DNA of 48,238 bases, from NCBI GenBank assembly GCA_030681895.1, contig JAUXRI010000162.1, forward strand, positions 1 to 48,238. The letters are read 5' to 3'. This document shows positions 40,992 to 48,208 of this stretch, in pieces. A program made the position numbers and the translations under genes. Source of the stretch: Myxococcales bacterium (lineage in GTDB: Bacteria > Myxococcota > Myxococcia > Myxococcales > Myxococcaceae). The number at the start of each line of letters is the position of its first letter. Within the stretch, counting starts at the first letter, position 1. The notes under the pieces are model-generated. The model made no database searches. It saw nothing but the letters and a program-made list of their open reading frames with translations, and was not told the DNA's origin.

Positions 40992-41989
40992 GTCGAGTCG
41001 ACGACGATCGCCAGGCAGCCCGCGCGGCCGAACGCCAGATGGAGGCGCGCCGCAACGAAGAGCTCCAAAAGGGCAAGAAGGCCGCCGAGAGCACCACCTT
41101 CAAGAAGCTCGTCGGCCAGCAGCAGACGCAGGGCCAGGTGCAGCAGCGCCAGTCGGCCGAAAAGCAGCACGAGCTCGGCAAGAGCGCGATCGCCTCGCTG
41201 CTCGAAGGCTCCGAAGCGCACGCCAAGGACGAGACCAAGGGCACCCGCGAGGGCCAGCAGACGTTCACGTCGCGGCTCAAGGGGTCGAACGCCAGCGAGA
41301 ACTTGAACAAGGCGACGCGAAACGACGGTGAACATCAGCAGGCCGTCGGTGAAGGCGGGCGGCAGGTCGATCAACAAAGCACGCAGACCGCGCAGACCGA
41401 CAAGGGCAACACGTCGCGCGCGCTCGAAGGCCGCAAGTCCGACGCAGCACACGGCCGCGCCGCGCTCGAAGAGGCGCATGAGTCGTCGGAGCTGTCGTCG
41501 ACCGGTGGCGCGAGCGCAGCGGGTGGCGCGCGCGGAGAGAAGGGCGATCTGAAGGCCGACGCCGACAAGGGCGGAGGCGGGCAGGGCGGCGGTGGTCAGA
41601 AGGAGAGCAAGGACTCGCCAGCCATGCAGCCGGGGTTCCGCTTCAACCCAGCGCTCATGGCGCCGGTGCCCGTCGCCAAACAGAAGGATGTGTCGGGCTC
41701 CGAGCGTCTCCGCCAGGTGGCCAACGAGCTCGCTCAGAAGATCGTCGAGAAGGTGCGCATCGGCACCAACGCCGCCGGCAAGGTCGAGTTCCAGATTGAT
41801 CTGCGCAGCGACGTGCTCAAGGGCCTCTCGGTGAAGGTGTCGAGCCACAACGGGAAGATCAAGGCGGTCTTTCAGGGCTCTGATCGCGACGTGATGAAGC
41901 TGATCGAGGAGCAGAAGGAGTCGCTCACCAAGGCCCTCGCGGCGCGCGGCTTGACCCTCGAAGACTTCAAGATCGAAGGGCGCCCGTGA
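40988..41989 (+). CDS. sctP: Type III needle-length regulator SctP (FliK-like)
   Basis: A 333-residue protein. The first ~215 residues are low-complexity, Gln/Lys/Glu/Gly-rich and probably extended, as for molecular rulers. The C-terminal ~100 residues fit the FliK/SctP substrate-switch domain: EFQIDLRSDVLKGLSVKVSS, GKIKAVFQGSDRDVMKLIEE and LTKALAARGLTLEDFKIEGR. It should measure needle length and switch the export gate through SctU. Coupled by 4-bp overlaps to sctO and sctQ. Confidence 0.8.
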   Translation: MSRVDDDRQAARAAERQMEARRNEELQKGKKAAESTTFKKLVGQQQTQGQVQQRQSAEKQHELGKSAIASLLEGSEAHAKDETKGTREGQQTFTSRLKGSNASENLNKATRNDGEHQQAVGEGGRQVDQQSTQTAQTDKGNTSRALEGRKSDAAHGRAALEEAHESSELSSTGGASAAGGARGEKGDLKADADKGGGGQGGGGQKESKDSPAMQPGFRFNPALMAPVPVAKQKDVSGSERLRQVANELAQKIVEKVRIGTNAAGKVEFQIDLRSDVLKGLSVKVSSHNGKIKAVFQGSDRDVMKLIEEQKESLTKALAARGLTLEDFKIEGRP

Positions 41990-43407
41990 GTGACAAGGGC
42001 GAGCGGACGATGATGATCGACGTCTCGAAGATCCGGCCCAAGGCGCCGGCTTCGGGCACGCAGACGCGCCGCCCGCCGGCCGCGCCGCCGCCCGCTCCCG
42101 TCGGCCGCGAGTGGAAGCCGTTCACCTTCAGCAACCTCGAGCGCGTCTCGAAGACGCACAGCCGGCTCGTGCGCAACCTCGAGTGGATGTTGCCGAACGT
42201 TCGCTCCACCGGCGAGGTGAGCGAGTCGGTGAAGAAGCGCCTCGGCGAGATGCTCGACGAGAAGATCTCGCTGCGCGCCGAGTACGTGCACTTCATTCAC
42301 CCCTCGAAGCTCAAGCGCTACGTGGGCGATCCGACGTTTCTCGGCGTGCTGGCCCCGATCCCGAACAAGGCGCGCGGGCTCCTCGAGGTCGAGATCGGGC
42401 TTGCCCACTGGGCGATCGACACGTTGCTCGGTGGCACCGGTGAGGCCGTAGGGCTTCGGCCGCTGACCGACATCGAAGAAGGCGTGATGACGTTCGTGGT
42501 GCTCGAGACCCTCAAGGCACTCGCGCCGAGCCTCGATAGCTCGCTGCCGAAGCTCCGGCTCGAGACGATCGCGCCATCGCTCGAAGAGGCGATGACGGTG
42601 CTGAACGAAGAAGAGACGCTGGCGGTGGTTCAGCTCAAGGCCATCTTCGGCGGGCACACCGGGTATGTCCGGCTCTTCGTTCCCGAGAGCGTGCTCGCCG
42701 TCGCCGAGCCACCACCCGACGCACTGGTGCGCAGGCAGCGCCGAGCCGTCGACGCCGCCGAGCACGCCTCGCGGCTCTCGAACGTGAAGGTCTGGCTGCG
42801 GGCCGAGATTGCCCAGGTCGAGATCTCGGCAGGCGATCTGTCTCAGCTGCGTGAACGCGACGTGGTGCTGGTCGACGGGTTGTCCGCGAGGCCTGATCAA
42901 GGTCAGGGCGGCACGGCGAAGCTCAAGCTCGGGCTCGCCCGAACGGGGTACCTCGCCGCCGACATCGCGATCGAGTCCGACAGATTCCTTGCCACCGTCA
43001 CGGCGATCCAGATCGGTGAGCCGCCGCCTCCGGGTGGGCCGATCGAAGGCGAAGCGCCCGTCGAGGCGCAGGCCGAAGGCGAAGGCGCTGAAGACGAACA
43101 ACGGGCTCTGGGCGATGGTCCAGACGAGTCCACCAACCCCGGAGCCGAGAGGGCAGACATGGAAGAAGGCCAGGCAGAAGGCGCGGACCTGCTGAACGAC
43201 GTGCCGCTGCAAATTGCAGTCGAGATCGGGCGCTTGCCCATCACCGCCGAAGAGGTGGTGAGCATCAAGGTCGGCCACGTGTTCGATCTCAATCGCCAGG
43301 TCGGTGAGCCGCTCGATCTCTCGGTGAACGGGAAGATCGTCGCCCGCGGTGAGCTGGTCGAGATCGAAGGCAACCTCGGCATTCGCATCGTCTCGCTCGC
43401 GGGCTGA
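41986..43407 (+). CDS. sctQ: Type III C-ring protein SctQ, FliM-FliN-like
   Basis: A 473-residue protein. Residues ~45-190 look like the FliM middle domain (LERVSKTHSRLVRNLEWMLP, then EIGLAHWAIDTLLGGTGEAV and TDIEEGVMTFVVLETLKAL), which standard SctQ proteins keep only weakly. Two SpoA/FliN-like domains follow: one about 255-345 (VKVWLRAEIAQVEISAGDLS) and one at the C-terminus about 390-473 (LQIAVEIGRLPITAEEVVSI, ending NGKIVARGELVEIEGNLGIR). It would form the cytoplasmic sorting platform. Start is GTG 41986 (4-bp overlap with sctP); ATG 42010 is an alternative. Confidence 0.88.
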   Translation: MSDKGERTMMIDVSKIRPKAPASGTQTRRPPAAPPPAPVGREWKPFTFSNLERVSKTHSRLVRNLEWMLPNVRSTGEVSESVKKRLGEMLDEKISLRAEYVHFIHPSKLKRYVGDPTFLGVLAPIPNKARGLLEVEIGLAHWAIDTLLGGTGEAVGLRPLTDIEEGVMTFVVLETLKALAPSLDSSLPKLRLETIAPSLEEAMTVLNEEETLAVVQLKAIFGGHTGYVRLFVPESVLAVAEPPPDALVRRQRRAVDAAEHASRLSNVKVWLRAEIAQVEISAGDLSQLRERDVVLVDGLSARPDQGQGGTAKLKLGLARTGYLAADIAIESDRFLATVTAIQIGEPPPPGGPIEGEAPVEAQAEGEGAEDEQRALGDGPDESTNPGAERADMEEGQAEGADLLNDVPLQIAVEIGRLPITAEEVVSIKVGHVFDLNRQVGEPLDLSVNGKIVARGELVEIEGNLGIRIVSLAG

Positions 43408-43408
43408 C

Positions 43409-43960
43409 ATGGAGCGCTGGCTGTTGCTGAGCGTGCTGCTCCTGTCGGCTCTCGCCGTTGCCGAGGCCGACGCGGGTCTCGACGCGGGTCGGCCCGACGT
43501 CACCACGACGGCCGTCGAGGCCTCGCAACCCCTGGTGGCCGAGCCCGAAATTCCCGTGTCGGAGCCGCCCGAGCTGCTGCGCGAGTCCGAGACGGATCTC
43601 GGGTGGTCGCTCGTTCGAACCTTCGTGGTGCTCGGCCTGGTGATCGGCCTGGCCTGGCTCACGTTGAACGTCGGCCTGCGCCGCCTGATGGGCCTGGGGC
43701 CCGCGACGGGACGGCGCGGCATCGTCACCGTCGTCGAGCGGGTGCCCCTCGATCAGAAGCGCACGCTGTACGTCGTGCGCGCAGGAGACGAAGTGTTGCT
43801 GCTCGGTGGCAGCGACCTCTCAGTCACGTTCCTCACCAAGCTCGACGCGAAGGTGATCGAAGAGAGCGCTCCGAAATCAACTGGGCAGGTCTCACTCAGC
43901 CCGTTCTTGCAGAAACTGCTGGGGAAGAAGGATGCTCCGCCTCCTCCTCCAGCCACATGA
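43409..43960 (+). CDS. FliO-like protein
   Basis: A 183-residue protein with a signal-like N-terminus (1-19), a short acidic/Pro-rich segment, one membrane helix (about 67-90) and a small cytoplasmic domain (about 100-150; RGIVTVVERVPLDQKRTLYV, then VRAGDEVLLLGGSDLSVTFL) that follows the FliO pattern. FliO stabilises FliP during flagellar export-gate assembly, and most injectisomes lack it. Its place right before sctR (the FliP homologue) is exactly that of fliO before fliP. One bp after sctQ. The longer frame from 43349 was rejected, as it reads sctQ sequence out of frame. Confidence 0.75.
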   Translation: MERWLLLSVLLLSALAVAEADAGLDAGRPDVTTTAVEASQPLVAEPEIPVSEPPELLRESETDLGWSLVRTFVVLGLVIGLAWLTLNVGLRRLMGLGPATGRRGIVTVVERVPLDQKRTLYVVRAGDEVLLLGGSDLSVTFLTKLDAKVIEESAPKSTGQVSLSPFLQKLLGKKDAPPPPPAT

Positions 43961-43973
43961 CTGGATTCTTCGC

Positions 43974-44756
43974 ATGACGCGACGCCTGGCTCACTGGTTC
44001 CTCTTTGCCTCGGTGCTGCTCGCGCCGGCGCTCGCGTTCGCCAAGAAGGGCGGCGCAGACGCCGAGCCGGCTGTCGGCGGAGACGTGTCGTTCGCGAATC
44101 GCCCGCTGGTGCTGATGATCGCGCTGGGAGCGCTCGGCTTTGCGCCCTTCGTGCTCATGATGGTGACGAGCTTCGTGAAGATCTCGGTCGTGCTCTCGGT
44201 CGTGCGCTCGGCCCTCGGCACTCAGCAGATTCCGCCGACGCAGGTGATCACCGGGCTCGCCATCATCCTCACCGTCTACATCATGGCGCCCGTGGGCCAG
44301 GAGATGTTCAAGGCCGCCGACGATGGAGAGGTGGCAGAGGGCCGCAGCGTGCTCGACGCCAAGAACGTCGACACCCTGCTCAGCGCCGCGAACCGCAGCA
44401 AGGAGCCGCTGCGGAACTTCCTGAACAAGAAGGTCACGCGGAAAGACCGCACGCTCTTCTACGGACTCGCGCTCAAGCTCCGCAAACCCGACGATCGCAA
44501 GTCGATCACCGAGAACGATTTCCTGATTCTCGTGCCCGCGTTCGTCGTCTCGGAGCTCAAGGAGGCGTTCCAGATCGGCTTCTTGTTATTCGTGCCGTTC
44601 CTCGTCATCGACATGGTCGTCGCCAACATCCTGCTCGCGCTCGGCATGCAGATGTTGTCTCCGACGACGATCTCGATGCCGTTCAAGCTCTTACTCTTCG
44701 TGCTCGTCGACGGGTGGTACCTGATCGCGAAGGGTCTCGTCGTCGGATACCTCTGA
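43974..44756 (+). CDS. sctR: Type III export-gate protein SctR (FliP-like)
   Basis: A 260-residue FliP/SctR protein, the core subunit of the export gate in the inner membrane. It has a signal peptide (MTRRLAHWFLFASVLLAPALA), as FliP has and most SctR proteins lack. Family blocks: PFVLMMVTSFVKISVVLSVV, ALGTQQIPPTQVITGLAIIL and LVPAFVVSELKEAFQIGFLL, then VLVDGWYLIAKGLV. Four membrane helices. The ATG at 43974 was chosen because it gives this signal peptide; ATG 43932 overlaps the FliO-like gene by 29 bp and is possible. Confidence 0.95.
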   Translation: MTRRLAHWFLFASVLLAPALAFAKKGGADAEPAVGGDVSFANRPLVLMIALGALGFAPFVLMMVTSFVKISVVLSVVRSALGTQQIPPTQVITGLAIILTVYIMAPVGQEMFKAADDGEVAEGRSVLDAKNVDTLLSAANRSKEPLRNFLNKKVTRKDRTLFYGLALKLRKPDDRKSITENDFLILVPAFVVSELKEAFQIGFLLFVPFLVIDMVVANILLALGMQMLSPTTISMPFKLLLFVLVDGWYLIAKGLVVGYL

Positions 44757-44762
44757 GGGCTC

Positions 44763-45029
44763 ATGCACCAACTCACCTACGTCACACAGCAGGCCCTGAT
44801 TCTCGTGCTGGTCGCCTCCGGGCCTCCGATCATCATGAGCCTCATCGTCGGGTTCGCGGTCTCGGTCTTCCAGGCCGCGACGCAGATTCAGGAACAGACG
44901 CTGTCGTTCGCTCCCAAGCTCGTCATCGTCTTCGGGGTGCTCGGGCTGGCCGGCCCGTGGATCGGGTCGCAGCTGCTGCGCTTCACCTTCAACATCTTCG
45001 ATCGTTTCCCCGCGCTCATCGCGCACTGA
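44763..45029 (+). CDS. sctS: Type III export-gate protein SctS (FliQ-like)
   Basis: An 88-residue protein with two membrane helices (about 15-40 and 53-78) and the family blocks LILVLVASGPPIIMSLIVGF and VFQAATQIQEQTLSFAPKLV. Normal length. It completes the R-S-T gate helix. Six bp after sctR and 6 bp before sctT. Confidence 0.95.
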   Translation: MHQLTYVTQQALILVLVASGPPIIMSLIVGFAVSVFQAATQIQEQTLSFAPKLVIVFGVLGLAGPWIGSQLLRFTFNIFDRFPALIAH

Positions 45030-45035
45030 CGACTC

Positions 45036-45866
45036 ATGGATCTGACGGGCATCCTCGCCGAAGTCCGCAACCAGCTGGGCATCCAGACGGACCTCACTCA
45101 GGTCATGCTCGGGTTTGCTCTGTTGATGGGGCGCATCCTGCCGGTGATCATGCTGACCCCGTTCCTCGGCGGCGAGAGCGTGCCGTCAGAGGTCAAGCTC
45201 GGCCTTGGCGTGGTGCTCGGTCTGGTCCTCTACCCACTGCTCATCGTCCAGGCGCAGAACGTGCCGGTGTCGCCGCTCATCTTCATCGGGCTGATGTTCA
45301 AGGAGCTGTTCATCGGGCTGGCGCTGACGATGGTGGTGAACATCATCTTCGACGCCGCCAACGTGGCGGGCGGGCTCATCGACGTGATGTCGGGCACGAA
45401 CCAGGCGCAGCTCTTCGTTCCGCAGCTGGGTCAGCAGGTGACGCTGTTCGCCAACCTGAACCTGCAGCTGACGACGGTGACGTTCCTCACCCTCAACGGC
45501 CATCACCTGGTGATTTCGGCCTTCGCCGACAGCCTCTCGATGATTCCGCTCGATCAGCTGCCGAGGTTCAGCTCGGGCTTCTGGCCGTTCTTCGACACCA
45601 TCATTCGCATCGCCGGCGACATGTTGCGCATCGCGCTCGCCATCGCGTCACCGGTGCTCCTGGCCACCTTCCTCACGGACCTGGCGCTCGGCATGATCAA
45701 CCGCGTCGCGCCACAGGTGCAGGTCTTCTTCGTCGCCATGCAGATCAAGCCGGCGGTGACGATCATCATCATGCTGACGGCGATGCACCTCATCTTGAAC
45801 CGGTCGGTCGAAGAGTTCAGCGTCATGTTCCGCTGGCTCAGGCTCGCCATGCACCTCCTCGCGTGA
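45036..45866 (+). CDS. sctT: Type III export-gate protein SctT (FliR-like)
   Basis: A 276-residue, multi-pass (six to eight helices) protein of the FliR/SctT family. Family blocks: MGRILPVIMLTPFLGGESVP, FKELFIGLALTMVVNIIFDA and ASPVLLATFLTDLALGMINR, then APQVQVFFVAMQIK. Single copy in the gate. Normal length and in its normal place. Confidence 0.95.
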   Translation: MDLTGILAEVRNQLGIQTDLTQVMLGFALLMGRILPVIMLTPFLGGESVPSEVKLGLGVVLGLVLYPLLIVQAQNVPVSPLIFIGLMFKELFIGLALTMVVNIIFDAANVAGGLIDVMSGTNQAQLFVPQLGQQVTLFANLNLQLTTVTFLTLNGHHLVISAFADSLSMIPLDQLPRFSSGFWPFFDTIIRIAGDMLRIALAIASPVLLATFLTDLALGMINRVAPQVQVFFVAMQIKPAVTIIIMLTAMHLILNRSVEEFSVMFRWLRLAMHLLA

Positions 45867-45878
45867 CGGAGAACCGCC

Positions 45879-46952
45879 ATGTCCGAAGGTGGTGACAAGA
45901 CCGAGGAGCCGTCTCAAAAGAAGCTCGACGACGCGCGCAAAGAGGGCAGCGTCTGGAAGTCGAAGGACCTGTCAGGCGTCTTCGCCTTCGCGATCGCGAT
46001 GGGCGTCGTGAAGTCGACCTGGAGCACCGTCGAAGAGCGCATCACGATGCTCTTCAACTTCGTCTTCGATCACATCGCGCACCCGGTCGCCCTGAACATG
46101 GCGATCGCGCATTTGCTGTCACTCGCGCTCACGACCCTGCTGCTGCTGTGCATTCCCATCGCGTTCTCAGCGGCGATCGCCGGCGGACTCGTCGAGTTCC
46201 TCCAGGTCGGGCCTTTGCTCGCGCTCAACGCGCTGATGCCAAAGCTCGACAAGCTCAACCCCATCAGCGGGCTGAAGAACCTGATCGGCAAGAAGCAGAT
46301 CATCGAGCTCGTGAAGTCGATGGCGAAGCTGGGCGTGACGGGCTGGGTGGTGTGGGGCGTCGTTCGCGACGCGATGGCGCTGGTGGTCGCGACCATCGAT
46401 GGCGACGCGGCCATGACGATGACCGTGCTGGGAGAGTTGGTGTCGCGGGTCGTCACCAAGGTCACGATGCTCTTCATCGGCTTCGCGATCTTCGACGTGT
46501 GGTGGCAGCACAAGTCGTACATGAAGGATCAGATGATGTCGAAGGACGACGTCAAGAAGGAGTACAAGCAGAGCGAAGGCGACCCGCACCACAAGGCGCA
46601 TCGAAAGCAGATGCACCAGGAGATCATGGAGGGCGCTCAGATGGAGGCCGTCCAGGGTGCCGACGTGATCGTCACGAACCCCGACCACGTGGCCATCGCG
46701 CTCAAGTACGACCGCGATCGAGACGGCGCGCCGCGCCTGATCGCGAAGGGGCTCGACTTCAAGGCCGAGAAGATCAAGGCGATCGCCCGCGAGTGCGAGG
46801 TGCCGATGCTGCGCAACGTGCCGCTCGCCCACGCGCTGCTGCGAACCGAGGTCGGCCAGGAGGTGCCCGAGGAGCTCTACGACGCGGTCGCCGAGGTCTT
46901 GAACTTCGTCTACCAGCTCAAGAACCCCGCTCCTTCGGCGGCGCGCGCTTAA
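45879..46952 (+). CDS. sctU: Type III substrate-switch protein SctU (FlhB-like)
   Basis: A 357-residue FlhB/SctU protein with the family start GDKTEEPSQKKLDDARKEGS, four membrane helices (about 30-215) and a cytoplasmic C-domain. Autocleavage should occur after N267 in N267-P-D-H270; the usual motif is NPTH, so Thr is replaced by Asp. The C-domain has VAIALKYDRDRDGAPRLIA and VPEELYDAVAEVLNFVYQL. It switches secretion from needle to later substrates together with SctP. Followed by a second copy of its C-domain. Confidence 0.95.
   Translation: MSEGGDKTEEPSQKKLDDARKEGSVWKSKDLSGVFAFAIAMGVVKSTWSTVEERITMLFNFVFDHIAHPVALNMAIAHLLSLALTTLLLLCIPIAFSAAIAGGLVEFLQVGPLLALNALMPKLDKLNPISGLKNLIGKKQIIELVKSMAKLGVTGWVVWGVVRDAMALVVATIDGDAAMTMTVLGELVSRVVTKVTMLFIGFAIFDVWWQHKSYMKDQMMSKDDVKKEYKQSEGDPHHKAHRKQMHQEIMEGAQMEAVQGADVIVTNPDHVAIALKYDRDRDGAPRLIAKGLDFKAEKIKAIARECEVPMLRNVPLAHALLRTEVGQEVPEELYDAVAEVLNFVYQLKNPAPSAARA
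46848..46913 (+). repeat. Direct repeat, copy 1 (in sctU)
   Basis: 66 bp of the sctU 3' end, matching 47162-47227 at 60 of 66 positions by direct comparison; five of the six differences are silent. It encodes VGQEVPEELYDAVAEVLNFV. Confidence 0.85.
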
Positions 46953-46972
46953 ATCCCGGGCCGACCCGGTGT

Positions 46973-46978
46973 TAGCCT
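46973..46978 (+). promoter_or_regulatory. Candidate -10 box for FlhX-like gene
   Basis: TAGCCT ends 6 bp before the GTG start and no ribosome site is visible. A CCGGG/CCCGG inverted repeat lies just upstream (46956-46969 region). Confidence 0.3.
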
Positions 46979-46984
46979 GTCGCC

Positions 46985-47257
46985 GTGGCTGAAGACCCCG
47001 ACATGGCGATCGCGATCAAATACGATCGCGAGAAGGACGGCGCCCCGCGTGTCATCGCGAAGGGCATGCGACTCAAGGCCGAGAAGATCAGAGAGATCGC
47101 GAAGGCGGCCGGCGTTCCTTTCATGAAGAACACCACCCTGGCTGCGGCGCTCTACCGCGTCGATGTCGGCCAGGAGGTCCCCGAAGAGCTCTATGACGCG
47201 GTCGCCGAGGTGTTGAACTTCGTGTACGCGCTGCAGCAGGAACAAAAGAAGAAGTAA
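46985..47257 (+). CDS. Stand-alone SctU/FlhB C-domain protein (FlhX-like)
   Basis: A 90-residue protein that is only a FlhB C-terminal domain: AIAIKYDREKDGAPRVIAKG, then MRLKAEKIREIAKAAGVPFM and VGQEVPEELYDAVAEVLNFV. The cleavage motif is lost: DPDM stands where sctU has NPDH, so it resembles an already-cleaved domain. Flagellar FlhX can replace cleaved FlhB C-domain; a similar role for SctU is likely. The start is GTG 46985. It lies 32 bp after sctU and arose by duplication of its 3' part. Confidence 0.88.
   Translation: MAEDPDMAIAIKYDREKDGAPRVIAKGMRLKAEKIREIAKAAGVPFMKNTTLAAALYRVDVGQEVPEELYDAVAEVLNFVYALQQEQKKK
47162..47227 (+). repeat. Direct repeat, copy 2 (in FlhX-like gene)
   Basis: 66 bp matching 46848-46913 at 60 positions. 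The single coding change is Glu to Asp before VGQEVP. Confidence 0.85.
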
Positions 47258-47277
47258 CTCTCGCAGGAGCCTGAACG

Positions 47278-47751
47278 ATGGCGAAGGTCGGACAACAGCC
47301 CAAAGCACCGTTGTGGCCGTGGGGCGGCCCGCGAAGCGTCCGCGACAAGCTCGTCGGGCAGGCGCAGGTCACCAGCAAGGTCAAAAAGAAGGGCGACCCC
47401 AAGAACCCCGCGCTCGCCTCGGCGGCTTTGCTCGACTTCATCGCGCCGGCGCACTCCGCCGAGGAGCTCCGCCTCCCGATGCCTCCAACGCCGGCGGGGC
47501 ACGGTGGCGACCTCGAGGGGTTCCTGGACCGGCCTCACGTCTCGACGGCCGCCGAGCGCATGAGCGAGTACCGCCAGGCCGAGCTCGAGCGTGGAATGAC
47601 CGCCGTGCGCGCGGCTCCGGAGCGCGTCGATCGTCTCCGTTCGCTGCTTCAGCGTGAGGCGCAGATGCTCAACCTCGTCGGCACCGTCGGTGAGGCCATG
47701 AGCGAGGTCGAACGCCGCCGCCGCGAAGAGCAGGCAGAAGAGGCCTTCTGA
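47278..47751 (+). CDS. Unknown type III-associated protein
   Basis: A 157-residue protein I cannot assign. Residues 1-95 are basic and Pro-rich with few predicted helices (PLWPWGGPRSVRDKLVGQAQ); residues ~95-157 form a likely coiled coil (RSLLQREAQMLNLVGTVGEA). No signal peptide or membrane helix. Ribosome site GCAGGAG before ATG 47278. One bp gap to the chaperone gene, so it may be the chaperone's client or a gatekeeper-like protein, but this rests on position alone. Confidence 0.5.
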   Translation: MAKVGQQPKAPLWPWGGPRSVRDKLVGQAQVTSKVKKKGDPKNPALASAALLDFIAPAHSAEELRLPMPPTPAGHGGDLEGFLDRPHVSTAAERMSEYRQAELERGMTAVRAAPERVDRLRSLLQREAQMLNLVGTVGEAMSEVERRRREEQAEEAF

Positions 47752-47752
47752 C

Positions 47753-48208
47753 ATGGCTGACACCGACGCCGCCCTCGCCAGCCGCCTCCAGAAGTGGGCC
47801 GATGGGAAAGCCACCCTCAAGGACGTGCGCGGCTACAGCAACGAAGAACTCTATTCGATCGCGCGAATGGGCTACTTCTTCTTCTACCAGGGCAAGCTCG
47901 AAGAAGCGCGAACCATCTTCCAGGGCCTCTACGCCGTCAATCCGCTCGACTCGTATTTTGCAAAGGCGCTTGGCGTTGTCGAGATGGCCGCGGGAAACCC
48001 CGCGGGAGCGATGGCTGCCTACGACGTTTGTCTCAAGCTTTCGCCTCAGGATTCAGCCGCTTACGTCGGCCGGGCCGAGGTGAAGGTGTCGCAAGGCCAG
48101 CGGTCGGGAGCGGTCGACGACCTTCGTCGTGCAGCTCAGTTCGTCCAGCCCGAAGACCCCCTCAAGGAGAAGATTGGGGCACTTCTGCAGAGGCTTTCCA
48201 GAAAGTAA
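47753..48208 (+). CDS. LcrH/SycD-type TPR chaperone
   Basis: A 151-residue TPR protein of the class II type III chaperones. Its first TPR unit YSIARMGYFFFYQGKLEEAR and the following IFQGLYAVNPLDSYFAKALG match the LcrH/SycD/SicA signature (Y..G.Y..A..vF..L...dp.d..f..gLG). Such chaperones bind translocator proteins in the cytoplasm. It is next to an unknown gene, and no translocator gene is visible in the window; those may lie downstream. Only 30 bp of sequence follow. Confidence 0.85.
   Translation: MADTDAALASRLQKWADGKATLKDVRGYSNEELYSIARMGYFFFYQGKLEEARTIFQGLYAVNPLDSYFAKALGVVEMAAGNPAGAMAAYDVCLKLSPQDSAAYVGRAEVKVSQGQRSGAVDDLRRAAQFVQPEDPLKEKIGALLQRLSRK

Noticed and set aside
41872..43728. Minus-strand 618-codon open frame across sctQ
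   Set aside because: Antisense to sctQ and the FliO-like gene; His/Arg/Asp-rich and without a recognisable domain.
31863..48208. A degenerate flagellar operon rather than an injectisome
   Set aside because: SctJ is a lipoprotein, SctI and a needle-like protein are present, and an LcrH-type chaperone is linked, while no rod, hook, filament or motor genes are seen.
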